Shown here piece by piece: positions 44,419-54,750 of a DNA stretch of 64,000 nt. This DNA is from Dactylonectria macrodidyma (lineage: Eukaryota > Ascomycota > Sordariomycetes > Hypocreales > Nectriaceae). The number at the start of each line of letters is the position of its first letter. Position 1 is the stretch's first letter. Made by a program: the position numbers and the translations under genes. The notes below the pieces were generated by a model. The model was not told where the DNA came from, ran no database searches, and worked only from the letters and a program-made list of their open reading frames with translations. The stretch covers positions 1,984,001-2,048,000 of the forward strand of contig JAGMUV010000010.1 of NCBI GenBank assembly GCA_020744425.1, read 5' to 3'.

Positions 44419-47179
44419 ATGCCATCACCAAACCCTAATACCCGTGTCAATGCCAGTGCTAATGCCGACCGGAACCCGGATCAGGACGCCGGCACCGTCA
44501 GCTCTGGTTCTGGCATCGGATTCGGTGAACCATCATCGGGTCAGAAACGTCCGGCATGGGACAGCAACAATAACGGAAATAACGACCGAGCCTCCAAGCG
44601 ACGAGCCTCCAAAGCCTGCCTCTCGTGCCGCAACCGTAAGGTCCGGTGCGACGTGCTGAGTGGAGGCCATCCGTGTACGAATTGTCGACTGGACAAGCTC
44701 GACTGCATCGTCAAGGAGTCCAATCGAGGACGAAAACCTGGTGTAACGTCGAGTCAAGCTGCTCCGGAGTCGCCGGCCTCAAACGAGGTCATCATGTCCA
44801 ACCCGACTCCTCCACTCGCAGCTGCAGAGCCTGCAGAGCGGCCAGCGATTGTCGATACGCCGCCCTTGTCTCCCCAGCGACGGAATCACTCGAGCGACTA
44901 TCTAATATCGCTGTCCTTTGAAGGTGAGTGTTGACTATTGATTCTTGAACCTTCTGTCGCTGCCTCTGCCTTTTGCCTTGGTCCGCTTTCATTTTTTCTT
45001 TTGAAACACGATTAATAACCAATCCCATTGCCGGTTTCCAGATCAACAAAGCCTTCCTCCTGATCAAGAAATTGCCGACGAGATCCACGTCAATGTCTGT
45101 TCTCCAACGATCCTTGAAGCCGGTGAGATCCGTGGGTTTGCAGAGGGTGCAACGACGGCATCGGATCTGGGTTCAACGCGACAGAACATTTCATGCGCCC
45201 AACCCGAACATCAGCACCAAGACCAGAACTTGCATCAAGAACAACGTCAGAATCAACATCAGCGTCCGCCTCAGGACCACTGTCACCATCAGCACCGGCC
45301 TCAACCTCTGCCAATTGGCTCATTGAAACTACCTCCATACATAAAACCATTGGCTCGTCATCTTGACGCACGAGATCAGAACTACCTGTTTGAAAAGGAC
45401 GCCTTAACCATTCCTGACGATTCGTTTCGCGACGAACTGCTGAGAATATACGTCTACATTGTATACCCCTTCATGCCAGCCCTCGACCTCGAGGACCTTC
45501 TACACCCCATCATGCTCGCCGACGGACGCAACCCCCTTAGTTTATTGCTGTTCCAGGCCGTCATGTTTGCCAGCGTCACCTTTGTGGACGCCGAGATTCT
45601 GCAGGCCCGCGGATATAAGAGCAGGAAGGCGGCCCGCAAGGTCTTTTTCAACCGCGTCCGGTTGCTGTACAGCCTCGACTCTGAGCCAGAACGTCTGCCA
45701 CTTCTCCAAGCCGTGCTGCTCATGACCTATTGGTACGACTCCCCGGCGGACGATAAAGATACGTGGTACTGGATGGGCATCGCGCTGAGCCTAGCCCAAG
45801 TCCTTGGCTACAATCGCGAGCCAGACCCAACCAGAACCTCGGTGAAGAATAGACAGCTCCGGCGCCGTATCTGGTGGTCTTGTGTTATGCGAGATCGGTT
45901 ACTGGCACTTGGAATCCGTCGCCCCTCGAGGATTCGTGATGAGGAGTTTGGCGTTTCTCCCCTTACTCTCGATGATTTTGACCTGCATTCACCTTCAGAG
46001 CCCATTGCTAACCTCCTTGGAGAATCGAGGCTGACTGCATCCGGGCCATCAGCTCGGTCAGAGATGGCCGTCATGTGCGTCGAGTTGAGTCGGCTTTGCA
46101 TCTGCCTGGGCCATATACTGCACTCTCAGTACTCGCTGGTAGGAAGCCAGCCGGGCGGCTCCGAGTTTCTCTTGAAAGCCATCGTCGTCCCCAAGCAGAC
46201 TGACTCGCAACTGCAGGATCTGGCCAGGTGTGATGCAGAACTGAGTGAGTGGCTCAGTAGCCAAGACCACCGCTCAAAGTACATGCCTACACCGCGAGAG
46301 TCTGAGGAAAACCAAGACGAGGCAACCCAGATTATTCGATTGCACCAAGCACTACTGCAAATGATCTATCTCACATCCATGAGTGTCTTACATAAGCCTC
46401 AAGTCTTCTATTCTGGGTGTGACGGAGATGCTGCCAGCCGGAAGAAGGCATCGAGGGAAAAGGTGTCAGAGGCTGCCGTTGCCATAACAAAAGTTGCCTT
46501 TCATTTACAGACCAGCAACCAACTACGATATCTTTCCACTAGCAGCATCCCAGCCTTCCTCTCGGCCAGCCTCATCCACCTAATGGATGTACGCTCTCCG
46601 GAAGAAGAGATCCGCAACATCAGCATTGGCCGCTTCTACCAATGTGTCCACGCGTTGCAGGAGCTGCAGGACATGTACCGCGCGGCTGACTACGCCGTCA
46701 AGTTCATCGAAGCAGTTCTCAAGAACACAGACATTAACGTTCCGATGCTGAGACCTAGTTCAACGTCGCCTCAGACCAATGCAAGAAAAGCTCATGGAAG
46801 GAGATTTTCAAAATGGACTTCCCAATGCATCAGTTTCGGAAGAGATGTTACGGCGTATCCAAGTCCCTCGAGCTCTCGGAACCAACGGCTCAACCAAGAC
46901 GACTCGGAACCTCCAAGCAGAGACACCAGCAACCCATTTGGGGGGCCAGACAACGTCATGCCCCCTGCTCCTAGTCCCCTCAACGCTGAACTTGAAACAT
47001 GGTCGGCAGCAACTGCCAATGGACAGTTTGGCGGGGCCCACCATGATTCTGGAGACGTCGTGCCCGACTCTGCATTTATGGGCGATTGGATTGATATTGA
47101 TACCTTTGTCCCTGCTCTCATCAACTTTGAAGCCGATAGTACCATGTCCCTGATGAATACCAATGTACCTTTCCTGTGA
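44419..47179 (+). CDS. Zn2Cys6 transcription factor 2 with fungal-specific domain
   Basis: Two exons, 44419-44923 and 45042-47179, giving 880 residues. The zinc cluster is KRRASKACLSCRNRKVRC followed by PCTNCRLDKLDC, near residues 60-95. A Gln/His-rich linker follows (encoded about 45190-45310), then the fungal-specific domain with YIVYPFMPALDLEDLL and RRIWWSCVMRDRLLALGIRRP. The C-terminus is rich in Asn, Ser and Pro and ends in an acidic, hydrophobic segment that may activate transcription. It is a full-length relative of transcription factor 1, with matching zinc cluster and middle-homology region. The start at 44419 is the first ATG; the longer open frame begins only with TTG. Confidence 0.93.
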
Positions 47180-47589
47180 AGATACGATGGAGTCTTGCCA
47201 TCACACATGGCACGGGCAGATAAGCGGAAGTTGTCACTCGCAGTTTAATGACATTAATGCGTGGGTATGGGAAGACTGTCCACTGCTATGTAGTTCCCTG
47301 ATCCCGACGACTTTTCGAGGTCAGCAGAAAGTATTGGAGTTATTTGGTACAGAAATGACGCGTTGGGATTTAGCTCTTTGTTATTTGAATTAATACTTCT
47401 TTGATAGACAAGCGTTATAGCCTACCCCTTTTCAGCGCTGACAAGACTCCTGCCTCTCCGACCTCGTAGTCATTCCCACTTTCCCAACCAAACCAGTTCT
47501 TTAACGTCTCTTGACCTCTTTGCCCAGGCTCTAGAACACGGCCTTTCCAGGGAGCATCGACGGGTTTCGCTGGCGACCCTTGCAAGTGG

Positions 47590-47597
47590 ATGAGTGG
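47590..47597. repeat. Target-site duplication, left copy
   Basis: ATGAGTGG directly abuts the left inverted repeat and is identical to 50834-50841. Eight bases is the usual hAT duplication. Confidence 0.95.
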
Positions 47598-47614
47598 CAG
47601 GGTTCAAAGCCACT
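47598..47614 (+). repeat. hAT left terminal inverted repeat
   Basis: CAGGGTTCAAAGCCACT, exact inverse of 50817-50833. CAGGG ends are typical of hAT elements. Confidence 0.93.
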
Positions 47615-47790
47615 ACACTCCACTACACATTCGAGGATATGGAATTGATGTGGATGATGACTAAGATCATGGCGGTGGAATGGATGGATATGGATCCATT
47701 ATGGATGTGAGTCCACAATGTGGAAAGGATTTCCACATGACGAGCAAGGGACTTACTCCCTTGCATAACTCGACCCCTGGCATATCGCCA

Positions 47791-50299
47791 TCATTCCCTC
47801 GAAGGTTCTGTCAGTATCTGATCTAACTGCCCGATCAATCCTGCACGTAGCCAACTGCGTAAAGTCTGGCACATGCCGATAGTTGAAGCATCTAGCCGAT
47901 TCCTAAGCCTCGTAACCATCTGCCCGGCCACTGAAAATAACCTCTCACACTCTGCTGATATAGGGGCCACAGTCAGTAAATCCAGGGCCATCCTACTCAA
48001 TTTGGGGTACTTGAGCCGCCTGGTGTGCTAGTATTCGTATGGGTCAGTAACGAGGGCGTCAGAATCGTCGATATTGCGTTACCACTGATCGTACTCATCG
48101 AGATCCAACCCTCTGTACAATGACGAAAGAGATGCCCCGGCAGACTCGTCAATAGCCTGATTCTAAAGAGTTAGCCCTCGTTTGCTATTACGCCAGGCTG
48201 TAAACTTGTTCCTTGAGGATTTAAGACGTTTACTTGTAGGTAAATCGGGGTCTTGATCTTCAGAAAATAAGTCCTTATATTCGCATTCCTACAGATTCTG
48301 AACAATCGCTTTGGCTTTGATAATCCACGTCTGCTGCTTAGTATCATCACCCTACAGATCGTCAAATAATGCCCAGCGGTAAGCAGGATGGAGAGCCGCC
48401 GCGCCGTAGATCACAGGACTGTTATTAAGGTATTGATAGTACTCATCGAGCTTTATCCAGCCTAGGTTAATATTAACTGCGAGATGCCCGGAGTCAGGGA
48501 GGCTAACGGCTATCTTTTTGGCGGATTCGAGGGACTTGAGAAGATATTCGTATGCGTGAAGAAGATCCCAGCTTGTACCTTCGAGTCGTGGCTTAGTTAG
48601 CTATACTAATTACAGACTGACTCTATCTAGCTAGGACTTACCGGATAATGGAAGCTCAATCTCATCTTCTTGACCTTGCTTTTGGTGTTTTCCCTGTCCA
48701 TCGCCCTCTAAGGCTTTGACTACTAGCTGAAAGTCTAGTAGGATATTGCGGAGTGCCTGGAGCATACGCTAGTCGCTGCTTGAAATCCGGTTCTCTTCCT
48801 TTAAAAAGAACGGCATCCTGGCCCCCTTCCTAACGGAGCCACTTTTCGTAAGATTCGCTTTGTTCCACTCACTCAACGCTCGCTGGATAAAAGGGTCGTA
48901 AAACGGCTGCAAAACAAGAGCCCGGTCGATCATGGCTAGCTGGGAGAGCCAACGGGTAGCGTTATCTAATACAACGCTAACAGGATCATGGCTTTGGATC
49001 GCTGGATCGTCGGATAGTTGGGATTCGACCTGCTGGACCTTTTTAAGGACGTCGGTCCAGATATCGGATCTGTTAATCTCCTGCAAATGCAGTTAAAATA
49101 AGTCGGAAACAGGAAAGTCAGAAAACATTGTAGTAAAAATAAGAAAAATATCAGCTTACTATAGCGAAGTTGTGCCATTTACCCACTGGACCCCTTTTGC
49201 GCCACTGCTCATGTTCCCTCGCTGCTGTTAATTGGCTATCGTAGATCTGTTGCTCGAATGCGTTTGGATCTCGGCCAAATAGCATGTGTTTCACCACTAT
49301 ATTGATAACATGGCCAATGCAGCGAACCCAGCGCTTCTTCCAGTCGAATCCTAGCTCATGGCCCAGCTCTTCCATCGTTGTTTTGTTATTCGAGGCGTTA
49401 TCTAGCGTAAAGTAGCCCAGCTTATCCCCAATCTCGAACTCCCGGACGATGTTGAGTATCTGCTCAGCGATATTCTCGCCTGTGTGCCGGCCTAGTAGCT
49501 CCGGAAGGCCGAGAACGCACTTCCGGGGCCTGTTATCCAGATCCCTGAATATATAAGTAATGCTGTAAAGAGCATGCCTGTTCCCGGATCGCCATCCATC
49601 AAACTGGATATGGATCTGGCCTGGGCTCTTCCGAAGCGTCTCTCGTACAGCCGATTTATTCGCGTTGAATTCTCTTTCAGCGATCGCTCGCACCGTTATA
49701 TCGGATATGTGAGCTTCTGTAATGGAAACAGAAGGGTTGAGATATTCGAAGATCGCTCGCAGGTCAGGATCTTTCGCGGTAGTGAACGATCGATTCGTGG
49801 TGACGATCCAGTTAACGATCATCTGTTGAAACGCGGCTTTATTAAACCGCTTGATTAATAGATTCGTTATTTCTTGATTGCGGGGAACTTCTGGATTTAA
49901 TCGAAGTAACGTAGCAATTGAGCGGGCGGGTGTTGTAACGGTAGATTTCAGGGGCTGCCTTTTACCTGAAGGATCTACTATGCCGTTATGATCCTTGAAC
50001 AAGTGGCTCTTAGCGTTCTGCAGGCCCTTATAGTTGTAATTCTTCGGCCTCGGATCCTTCCGTTTGATACACATACAACAGACCCAGCGGCGTTCCTTCG
50101 TTGCTATATTCTGAATGTCGTACCCAAATCGGTAGACCCATTGGCGCGTGTGGCCATCTCTTTCGGACAAAGTCCAGCCTCTGAACAAGCGAAATAGTCG
50201 TTGTTCGTCTTCTTCTGTTCGTTCGGGGATCGCTGCCGTCGATTTCCCTTGCGCAGGGGGCTCGAGAGTAGGTCGGGAATCGGGCTGAGAGTCGGCCAT
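47791..50299 (-). pseudogene. hAT transposase, degenerate
   Basis: The first exon, 50299 to about 49159, is open for over 375 codons. It has a BED zinc finger (CCMC...H near residues 75-105), FDGWRSGNRHALYS with the first catalytic Asp and FTLDNASNN with the second. An intron (GTAAGC...GCAG, about 49087-49158) leads to an exon with LDNATRWLSQLAMIDR. The C-terminal dimerisation block near 47990-47830 reads LLTVAPISAECERLFSVAG. In the second half six in-frame stops lie at 48769-48771, 48352-48354, 48289-48291, 48163-48165, 48079-48081 and 48028-48030. Five are TAG and one TAA; all can come from Gln or Trp codons by a single transition. It cannot make a full transposase. Confidence 0.9.
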
Positions 50300-50816
50300 T
50301 GTGATACGATATTCGCAGCTTTGTCGCCAGTCAGAAATGAGCTAAAGTACCGGTAGTCGGACGCATTAGCATTGTCAGATAATTAAAATCCTTATAGTCG
50401 AAGGTCTAATAGCATTAGCTAATTGATGAGAATTATCTGAGGAATGCGTCCTCTATGAGGAAATGCACGGGATCGTACAGCTCTTTATTCCGCCAGCCAG
50501 GCAGCTGCGGTCGCGAGCAGCATCATAGGAACAGCTGAACAGACATTCCAGGTAGCTTGATACCAGTAGGGAACAGGTATGTGTTGTCTTAAATCTGGCA
50601 TATTAGTTAGCAAATACTTTAAACTCAACCTATTAACTAGGGGTTCTGTGGTATTTGTAAACCTCCGCTAAGATTAAGGAAATATCCACTGCATTCCACT
50701 GCATTCCACATGTGGCCTGGCTCCCGTGGAGTGGTAGTAAATCCACAACTGGGTCTGATGGAATGGAGTGTATTTGATATGGATCCACATGTGAGTCCAT
50801 ATGTGGGTTTTCGTGG

Positions 50817-50833
50817 AGTGGCTTTGAACCCTG
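50817..50833 (-). repeat. hAT right terminal inverted repeat
   Basis: AGTGGCTTTGAACCCTG, exact inverse of the left end. Confidence 0.93.
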
Positions 50834-50841
50834 ATGAGTGG
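50834..50841. repeat. Target-site duplication, right copy
   Basis: ATGAGTGG, identical to 47590-47597; it encodes part of the PLI residues of the racemase when read on the minus strand. Confidence 0.95.
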
Positions 50842-51863
50842 TCTTTGCGGATATTCTGCCTCTTCAAGCTCTCCGTATTCCAGCACCGGCACGACACAGG
50901 CGTCCATGTCGTCAAAAATGGCTTCCCATTCTCTTCGCGTCTTTTTCTTAAATCGATTTTCAAATACGCGGTACATGTGTGGCCAGTTTCTCTTGTCGTC
51001 CCGTTTCATGTTACCATGACCAATGTCTTTTGGGCTGATGTTCAAACCTCGCAGCAGGTTTGCAAAGAACTGTGGCTCCAGTGCACCAACAGACATGTAT
51101 TTTCCAGCGTCCTTGCACTCGTAGCACCTGTAATACGGGCATCCTCCATCCAAAAGGTTCGTGCCTCTCTCATCGCTCCATACGGGCTCCTTGGTTCGTA
51201 GCCTCGGGATGGTACCCAAGTAGCCAGCGCCATCAACCATAGTGGCCTCTACCACCTGGCCCTTGCCACTTGTGCTACGATGTATAAGAGCAAGAACCAC
51301 GCCGGAGAATGCAACTAGTCCACCGCCGGCATAGTCCCCAAGGATGTTGGCCGGAGGAGATGGAGGTTCGCCTCGGGCGCCCAACATGCTGAGAAGACCC
51401 GAGACGGCCAGATAGTTGATGTCGTGGCCAGCCAAGTCTTTGTATTTCCCGTCGCGTCGATATCCCGTCAGCCGAATCACTATCAGCCGCGGGTTGTCTC
51501 TAGTGAGAGCACTCGGGTCGAGATCTAGCTTCTCCAGGACTCCAGGTCGAAACGGATCGATCAACACGTCAGCCTTGCGCAGTATCGACTTGAGCAAAGA
51601 TATGCACAGTTGAGACTTGAGATCTAAGACCACAGACGACTTGTACGAAGTGAGGATGTCGGAATGTGGCGAGGTGTCAGGGCGATCGATTCGGAGGACG
51701 GAAGCGCCATAAGAAGACAATAGCTGGCCGCAGAAAGGTCCTAGAATTTCCACATCAGACTCAGGATTTTGAGAAAATGGTGGTTACAGAGGGGATCCTC
51801 ACCGGGGGCTAAACCTGCAAGCTCAACAACCCGTATCCCGTTCAACGGAGGGCCGGCTGACAT

Positions 51864-53540
51864 TTTCGCCTCAGTAGAGAATGTGTTGGCTGCACTGATT
51901 CAAAGGTGCCAGGGTTACAATAGTAATGAGGCAGCGATTGCCGCCGTTGGTAATCCCGAAAAGCACTGAATGGGAATCCTTTGAAGTCGTATACCAGTAG
52001 GCTGAGCCGTGTAGCGGTTGTGCTTGCGATGGCTCATCACCACGTGGGCGATCTAATGTATCGGTGTGGTTGGAACTTCGAAAATTTTCTCCGCCACGGA
52101 GCACAGCCAAGGGAACGGCTTGGATTTAAACCCTCGTTCATGCCGAGTCTCCAAAAACAACACCTAAGGGTGTCCGAAAAGACTGTAGGTCGGAATCCTG
52201 GGATGGCTCCATAATCGGACAATAAATGACTAACCGAGGATTTAAATTGTTTACCGAGGAGAATGTGAAGAACCAGTCTTTCTTCACATGAACCTATAAA
52301 TAAGCGCGGCCCTGGAGTGAAAATAGTAGACAGGTAGTACCCACGACCGGTGAGAGCCGCTGGCTTTTCCTGAAATCCAAGAGGACTCTGGAGTATTTTA
52401 GTACCGTTGAGATGCCGGAGGAACAGCTATGGAGAAGATAGGACATAGGAAATACGTCACAATCATTCAGGGAGGTTACAAAATACGGACCAAGAAAAAG
52501 AGTAGAATTGAGAGGACTATCAACGACCTTAGGTCAGCTTCAAAACGCTGCTACCTGTATCAGAACAAGCCTGAGATATTGTGGCATTAACTAAGATCTG
52601 GCAAGTCTACACCCCATCGCATACTGAATATCAATCCAATTTTGACAAAGCTGCTGCTGCAAAGGCAGAGGTCGTGTTTGGCAAGCACTGGTCGAAAATT
52701 GAAAACTGAATGGAAATAGTTAGATATTGAATCTGCACTAGTGCAACTGAAAAAGAAGACTGACCACATAAAGTCATGGTATTTTTACATACAATAATTA
52801 TGCTTCAGGGGCCGTTGGTAAGTGAGTGCAATGGGTGAGGGTGCAGTGTCGTGGACCATGTAGAGTATCCATACTAATTACTGGAGACTTGTTCAGGCTA
52901 AACGGAGTTACCCCGAGCCTTGACTTGTATCATCACCCGTAAGATCCCGTTAAGTGGGCAAGTCACTTGATAGTATGCCGCTCCCTCTCTTGCTGGAGCT
53001 ATCGGAGTTGGGCAAGCGACTTCTTCAATCCACTGTTGTCTATCATCAGTTAGCCTTGAACACACTTGAGCATTAGCAAAATCACCTTGACTTCAGGACT
53101 AATCTCGACAAGTACATACCGAAATAGTAAGGATTATATCATTTTGGGCATATGTATCATTGACATGACATCATGTGGCTACAATACACGACCCGCGGCT
53201 TTGTGAATCGCCTCGGGTATCTACTAATGGACGTATTTTGTTCGAGCACCCAAGTGGAATCCACCAGTTGCAACGAATGAGAGGTCACATTTATCAAAGT
53301 GCGACTAACGAGCTATGCCTTTCACATACATCTTGAGGTGACATTGAAGCATGGCCTGTCAGGCTGGAGAACTTAATCGTGCACATTTCTCTTCTACGGT
53401 TCAACAGCTTGACAACTGTGGAGGCTTCAGAGCAAATTGAATGAACGGAGTTTTGAGACGTGCATATATTCCCACCATGAGATGAGACTCCGGTCCCCAA
53501 GCAATCCCCAAGCAATCATAACAGGATCAGCCTTTGCATC
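51864..53540. promoter_or_regulatory. Divergent promoter of racemase and thioesterase genes
   Basis: 1.68 kb. Complements of CCTCGG at 52234-52239 and 52254-52259 (both as ACCGAGGA), and a forward copy at 53211-53216. Open frames here are short and not protein-like. No gene. Confidence 0.5.
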
Positions 53541-54665
53541 ATGTCGACGCATCATCCTGGTCCCTCAATCCCCCCCAGATCGCAGATGGAGAGAGTTCTG
53601 TCTCTCTACCGCTTGAAGGGAAAACGCGATGACTCAGACAGCTTCAGTAACCAAGAGCCCCTTCAGTGTGCCCCTTGGGCACGAGGGGCTTACGGTGGAC
53701 AACTCGTTGCTCAGTCACTGCTGGCTGCGTACGAGACAGTGCCGAGTCATTTCGCCGCACACAGCATCCATTGTCACTTCCTGAGAGCCGCAGACGTCGA
53801 CATGGCCATTATATATCATGTGTATAGAGTGCGAGACGGGAAAAGCTTTGCGACGCGCGTCATTTCTGCGACACAGGGCCACAGAGTCATCCTGTCGGCC
53901 ACTGCTAGCTTCACTCAGGACACGGAAACGAGCAGCAAGAAGCTCAAACACGCGGCTTCAATGCCGCTTAACGTGCCATGTCCCGACGACAGACCTGAAG
54001 CCGTCGTCACTCAGTCTGCTGCGGGCCAGGGAGGCCATGGGAGACCATGCGACTGTGTACGCTCTGTTTCGGAAACCAGGGGCCGACCTAGTGAGAGAAG
54101 ACTTCGCCAGTGGACAAGAGCTCGTGGACGGATGGGAGATACGACGCCTTTAGTTGTCGACGCTGACATGGCAGAGACGCAATCGGCAAACACTGACCCA
54201 AGCCCACGAGATAACCATCATGCTCATCTCGCAGCCTTGACATACATAACGGACAACTACTTCATCGGCACCGTCTTTCGAGTACATAACGCTTCTCGCT
54301 TCTCCAGCCCATCGACGCCGCACGCCATGCTTTCTACGCCTCGGGGCAACTTTGCGGATATTGAGACACTCCAAGCGTACTTTGATGCTTTGGTAGAGGA
54401 AGAGAAGAGTGACAACAGGGAGGCGCTTAAAAACGACAAGCGCGTCGAGATGATGGTGACTCTGGACCACACCATCTTCTTCCACCGGCCGCGAGGCTTC
54501 CGCGCCGACGACTGGTTGCTGTCCGAGATGGAGAGCCCGTGGGCAGACGACGAGAGAGGTGTCGTGGTGCAGCGGATCTGGAGCCGACATGGTACTCTGG
54601 TGGCCACGGCTATCCAAGAAGGTATCGTGAGGCTGTCTCAAAACGAAGGCGAGAGCAGATTGTAG
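53541..54665 (+). CDS. Peroxisomal acyl-CoA thioesterase II (TesB/ACOT8 type)
   Basis: A single exon of 374 residues. The double hotdog fold of the TesB family shows GAYGGQLVAQSL, SIHCHFLRAADVD, RDGKSFATRVI, CDCVR with ERRLRQW, ALTYITDNYF and LDHTIFFHRP. The Asp, Thr and Gln active-site set is plausible as Asp in YITDNYF, Thr in LDHTIFF and Gln in ATAIQEG. It ends in -SRL, a canonical peroxisomal PTS1. The enzyme frees acids from acyl-CoA and would release CoA or export chain-shortened products. It lies next to the racemase and thiolase, the other peroxisomal branched-chain enzymes. Confidence 0.93.
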   Translation: MSTHHPGPSIPPRSQMERVLSLYRLKGKRDDSDSFSNQEPLQCAPWARGAYGGQLVAQSLLAAYETVPSHFAAHSIHCHFLRAADVDMAIIYHVYRVRDGKSFATRVISATQGHRVILSATASFTQDTETSSKKLKHAASMPLNVPCPDDRPEAVVTQSAAGQGGHGRPCDCVRSVSETRGRPSERRLRQWTRARGRMGDTTPLVVDADMAETQSANTDPSPRDNHHAHLAALTYITDNYFIGTVFRVHNASRFSSPSTPHAMLSTPRGNFADIETLQAYFDALVEEEKSDNREALKNDKRVEMMVTLDHTIFFHRPRGFRADDWLLSEMESPWADDERGVVVQRIWSRHGTLVATAIQEGIVRLSQNEGESRL

Positions 54666-54750
54666 TTAAAATAGTAAGAATACACGTCCATGTTTAAAAC
54701 CTTAAATAACCAAGAAGCTCAGCAGCAGTTATAGTTGCAGTTGCAGTTGT

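Larger units (their letters stand above)
47598..50833 (-). mobile_element. hAT-family DNA transposon (3,236 bp) inserted in the racemase gene
   Basis: It is bounded by 17-bp perfect terminal inverted repeats (CAGGGTTCAAAGCCACT at 47598-47614, complement at 50817-50833) and an 8-bp target duplication. The subterminal regions hold many TCCAC/TCCAT and GTGGA/ATGGA motifs (47639-47740, 50690-50816), likely transposase-binding repeats. It encodes a BED-finger/hAT transposase on the minus strand, now full of stops. The flanking gene is undamaged on both sides, so the insertion looks young. Confidence 0.95.
47415..51863 (-). pseudogene. Alpha-methylacyl-CoA racemase gene, disrupted by a hAT element
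   Basis: Exon 1 is 51863-51803; exon 2 starts at 51740 and is cut at 50834 by the transposon. The last 175 coding bases resume at 47589 and end at TAA 47415-47417. Leaving out the element and one copy of the 8-bp duplication gives an open frame of 380 codons, the normal racemase length. The start NGIRVVELAGLAPGPFCG is the family hallmark. His126 (AGHDINYLA), Asp156 (GDYAGGG) and a Glu near 242 (GALEPQF) match the catalytic residues of the racemase family. The enzyme interconverts (2R)- and (2S)-methylacyl-CoA, needed in pristanate and sterol side-chain beta-oxidation. As it stands, translation runs into the element after about residue 322 and adds unrelated residues, so activity is probably lost. 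Both halves are free of other damage. Confidence 0.92.

Noticed and set aside
50674..50833. The racemase as a complete gene with an unusual C-terminus
   Set aside because: The unusual residues are encoded by the hAT inverted repeat and subterminal DNA; the true 3' end lies on the far side of the element.
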